From NCBI RefSeq assembly GCF_041435355.1, contig NZ_CP108442.1, positions 7,562,501-7,626,500 of the forward strand: a DNA stretch of 64,000 bases, written 5' to 3'. The stretch comes from Streptomyces sp. NBC_01276 (lineage in GTDB: Bacteria; Actinomycetota; Actinomycetes; Streptomycetales; Streptomycetaceae). Below are positions 62,489 through 64,000 of the stretch, piece by piece. The notes under the pieces are model-generated. The model had not been told where the DNA came from and did no database searches. It saw nothing but the letters and a program-made list of their open reading frames with translations. Each line of letters starts with the position of its first letter. Position 1 is the first letter of the stretch. The position numbers and the translations under genes are program-made.

Positions 62489-63358
62489 GTGAATCTCGAT
62501 ACCGGAGCCACGTTCGACCGGGCACTCGTACTGGGCCCGGGAGGGCTGGTGGGTACGGCATGGATGGCCGGGCTGGCCGCTGGACTCGGCCGCGAGGGGG
62601 TGGACCTCGGGGACGCCGATCTGACCGTCGGCACGTCCGCCGGTGCCATCGTCGCCGCGATGCTGACCACCCGTCAGGACCTGGATCGGCTCGGCGTCCC
62701 GGCGAGCCGGCCCGCTCCGGCGGCCCCGCGGCGCGCGGTGGACCCGGCCGTGATGGCTTCGGTGTTCGCCGTCCTCGGCGATGCCGCGCTGGAACGCGGG
62801 GAGGCCCGGCGCCGGGTGGGCCGGATCGCGCTCGACCACGCCGACCCCGACGCCGAGGAGGCCCTGCTCGCGGGGCGCGGCGCCCTGATCGGCGCGAGCG
62901 ACTGGCCGGACCGGCACTTCCTGGTCACGGCGGTGGACGCGGTCTCGGGCGAACCCGTCGTATGGGACCGCACGAGCGGCGTGCCGCTCGTGCACGCGGT
63001 GGCGGCGAGCAGCGCCTTCCCCGGGGCCGAACCGCCCGTCGGCATCCACGGGCGGCGGTACATGGACGGCGCCCTGCGCGCGGGGACGAACGCCGACCTG
63101 GCGGCCGGAGCCCGCGCACTGGTCGTCGTCGAACCGCTGGCGCACCTGTTCCCCGGCGAACCGCTGGAGCCGCAGTCGGCAGACGGTACGGGGCGGACCG
63201 TCGTGTCCGTCGCCCCCGGCCCGGACGCGGTCCGGGTGTTCGGCTCCGACCTGTACGACCGGGCCAACTGGGAACCGGCCTACCGGGCGGGCCTCGGCCA
63301 GGCGGCCGCCACCGCCGAACGGCTGCGCGCGGTGTGGGTGCGCGGACAACACGGCTAG
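62489..63358 (+). CDS. Patatin-like phospholipase
   Basis: A 289-residue patatin-fold acyl hydrolase. The oxyanion region is LVLGPGGLVGTAWMAGLAAG; the nucleophile elbow is GTSAG in LTVGTSAGAIVAAML; the catalytic Asp is in RRYMDGALRAGTNADLA. GTG at 62489 with AGGGGG upstream is preferred. A TTG at 62456, in frame and 7 bases after the TAGGCT -10 box, could serve as a leaderless start adding 11 residues. It lacks membrane segments and probably acts on lipids in the cytosol. Confidence 0.9.
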   Translation: MNLDTGATFDRALVLGPGGLVGTAWMAGLAAGLGREGVDLGDADLTVGTSAGAIVAAMLTTRQDLDRLGVPASRPAPAAPRRAVDPAVMASVFAVLGDAALERGEARRRVGRIALDHADPDAEEALLAGRGALIGASDWPDRHFLVTAVDAVSGEPVVWDRTSGVPLVHAVAASSAFPGAEPPVGIHGRRYMDGALRAGTNADLAAGARALVVVEPLAHLFPGEPLEPQSADGTGRTVVSVAPGPDAVRVFGSDLYDRANWEPAYRAGLGQAAATAERLRAVWVRGQHG

Positions 63359-63682
63359 GCCGTTCCTCGGCGATCACCTCGCGGCCCGGACGTGAACGGC
63401 CGCGAGGTGGTGATCGCGAATCTGGTGGGCACCTGTGGGGGGTGGTCACAATCGACCGGTGCGAGTCACCGCCCTGGTGGTACTGATGGGCGTCAGTCAG
63501 AGGGCGGTTGTTCCTGCTCGCGCCGCGCAGTGTTCGCGAGCGGATCGGCCGGACCCCGCTGACCGGATTGGCCCCGGGGCGTAAGCCCGTGGGCTGATGT
63601 TGCGCGAGAGGGGTACGTGACAGGGTCGCCCTGTGCCCACGGAATGGCCGTTGCGGCACGGTTGACGATAGGGGGAGGGCTC
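63359..63682. other. Non-coding spacer before the alpha/beta hydrolase gene
   Basis: About 324 bases; no credible gene, hairpin or clear promoter pair recognised. Confidence 0.45.
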
Positions 63683-64000
63683 TTGATCACTACGCCGTTC
63701 ATCAGCCGGAAGGGCATGACGCGCCGCAGCATGCTGGGAGCCGCGCTGGCCGCCGGGACCGCCGTGCCGCTTGCCGCCGGTGCCGGCCGCGCGTGGGCCG
63801 CCCCGGCCGCCCCCGCCGCTGACCCGGCTGCGGCGCGGCTCACGCTGCCCGTGCCGACCGGGCCGTATCCGGTCGGTACGGTCCAGCTCCACCTCGTCGA
63901 CCGGTCGCGTCCGGACGACATCGCGGGCCCAGGGCACTTCCGCGAGCTGATGGCCACCGTCTGGTACCCCGCCCGTGACGTCGCGCGGTACCCGGTGGCG
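63683..64000 (+). CDS. Tat-exported alpha/beta hydrolase (partial)
   Basis: The first 106 residues of an exported hydrolase, cut by the right edge. A twin-arginine signal (TRRSMLGAALAAGTAVPLAA, cleavage near AWAA) is followed by LTLPVPTGPYPVGTVQLHLV, DRSRPDDIAGPGHFRELMAT and VWYPARDVARYPV, the opening of PAF-acetylhydrolase/lipase-type enzymes of Streptomyces. TTG at 63683, with GGGGGAGGG upstream, is preferred to the in-frame ATG at 63716. The catalytic region lies beyond the window. Confidence 0.8.
   Translation, partial: MITTPFISRKGMTRRSMLGAALAAGTAVPLAAGAGRAWAAPAAPAADPAAARLTLPVPTGPYPVGTVQLHLVDRSRPDDIAGPGHFRELMATVWYPARDVARYPVA

Overview
The window is about 72% or more G+C, with strong third-position GC bias, GTG and TTG starts, TGA stops and many 4-base ATGA/GTGA gene overlaps. 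Gene content is typical of Streptomyces: DpgA-C type enzymes, a LysR-controlled secreted protease, a SARP/AfsR-like regulator, a MASE1 protein, a SpoIIE phosphatase and several aldo/keto reductases. It reads as a chromosomal segment of a Streptomyces. I see no rRNA, tRNA, CRISPR array or intact insertion sequence.

Layout. 1-1969: the edge of a contractile injection system (tail tube and sheath, minus strand), continuing beyond the left end. 2100-9420: housekeeping and stress genes (CsbD-like, DUF2252, SH3-like secreted protein, beta-propeller, NlpC/P60 hydrolase, HAD phosphatase, YjdM, PRC-barrel) and a LysR regulator. 9554-13066: a very large secreted protease joining an M4 and an M28 peptidase, divergent from the LysR gene. 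13212-15452: a FUSC-type transporter.

15777-31545: the centrepiece, a pheganomycin-type cluster. Plus strand: amidinotransferase, dpgA (type III PKS), dpgB, dpgC, aminotransferase, P450. Minus strand: a two-gene ABC exporter, a class I methyltransferase, a B12-binding radical SAM enzyme and a 38-residue precursor peptide. Divergent from the precursor is a PGM1-like ATP-grasp peptide ligase. The precursor, missed by length cut-offs, carries two core peptides, NVKDGPT and NVKDR, each after a serine. The proposed logic is: DpgA-C and the aminotransferase make 3,5-dihydroxyphenylglycine; methyl transfer and P450 hydroxylation give a 4-hydroxymethyl group; the amidinotransferase makes the alpha-guanidino acid; the ligase joins this acid to the N terminus of the ribosomally made cores; the ABC pair exports the product. 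No leader protease, dpgD or pathway regulator is visible inside the block.

31612-34031 is a flank with signs of decay: an intact mutarotase gene, a frameshifted secreted-protein gene, and a chimera of a histidine kinase and a LuxR-type DNA-binding domain. 34117-46000 holds regulator/enzyme pairs with visible operators (MarR/SDR, AraC/metallo-hydrolase), a GNAT enzyme, a VOC protein, a serine hydrolase, a SpoIIE phosphatase, a MASE1 protein, and several genes that look leaderless. 46054-56191 holds a second P450, YceI, an aldo/keto reductase, an MFS exporter, secreted proteins, a methyltransferase, an MBL protein and a GlxA-type regulator. 56161-64000 holds an FAD monooxygenase with a large SARP-like regulator, an SDR, a nucleoside hydrolase, a patatin-like protein behind an unusual 19-bp-spaced promoter, and the start of a Tat-exported alpha/beta hydrolase cut by the right edge.

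All family assignments are from reading translations by eye; no searches were run.
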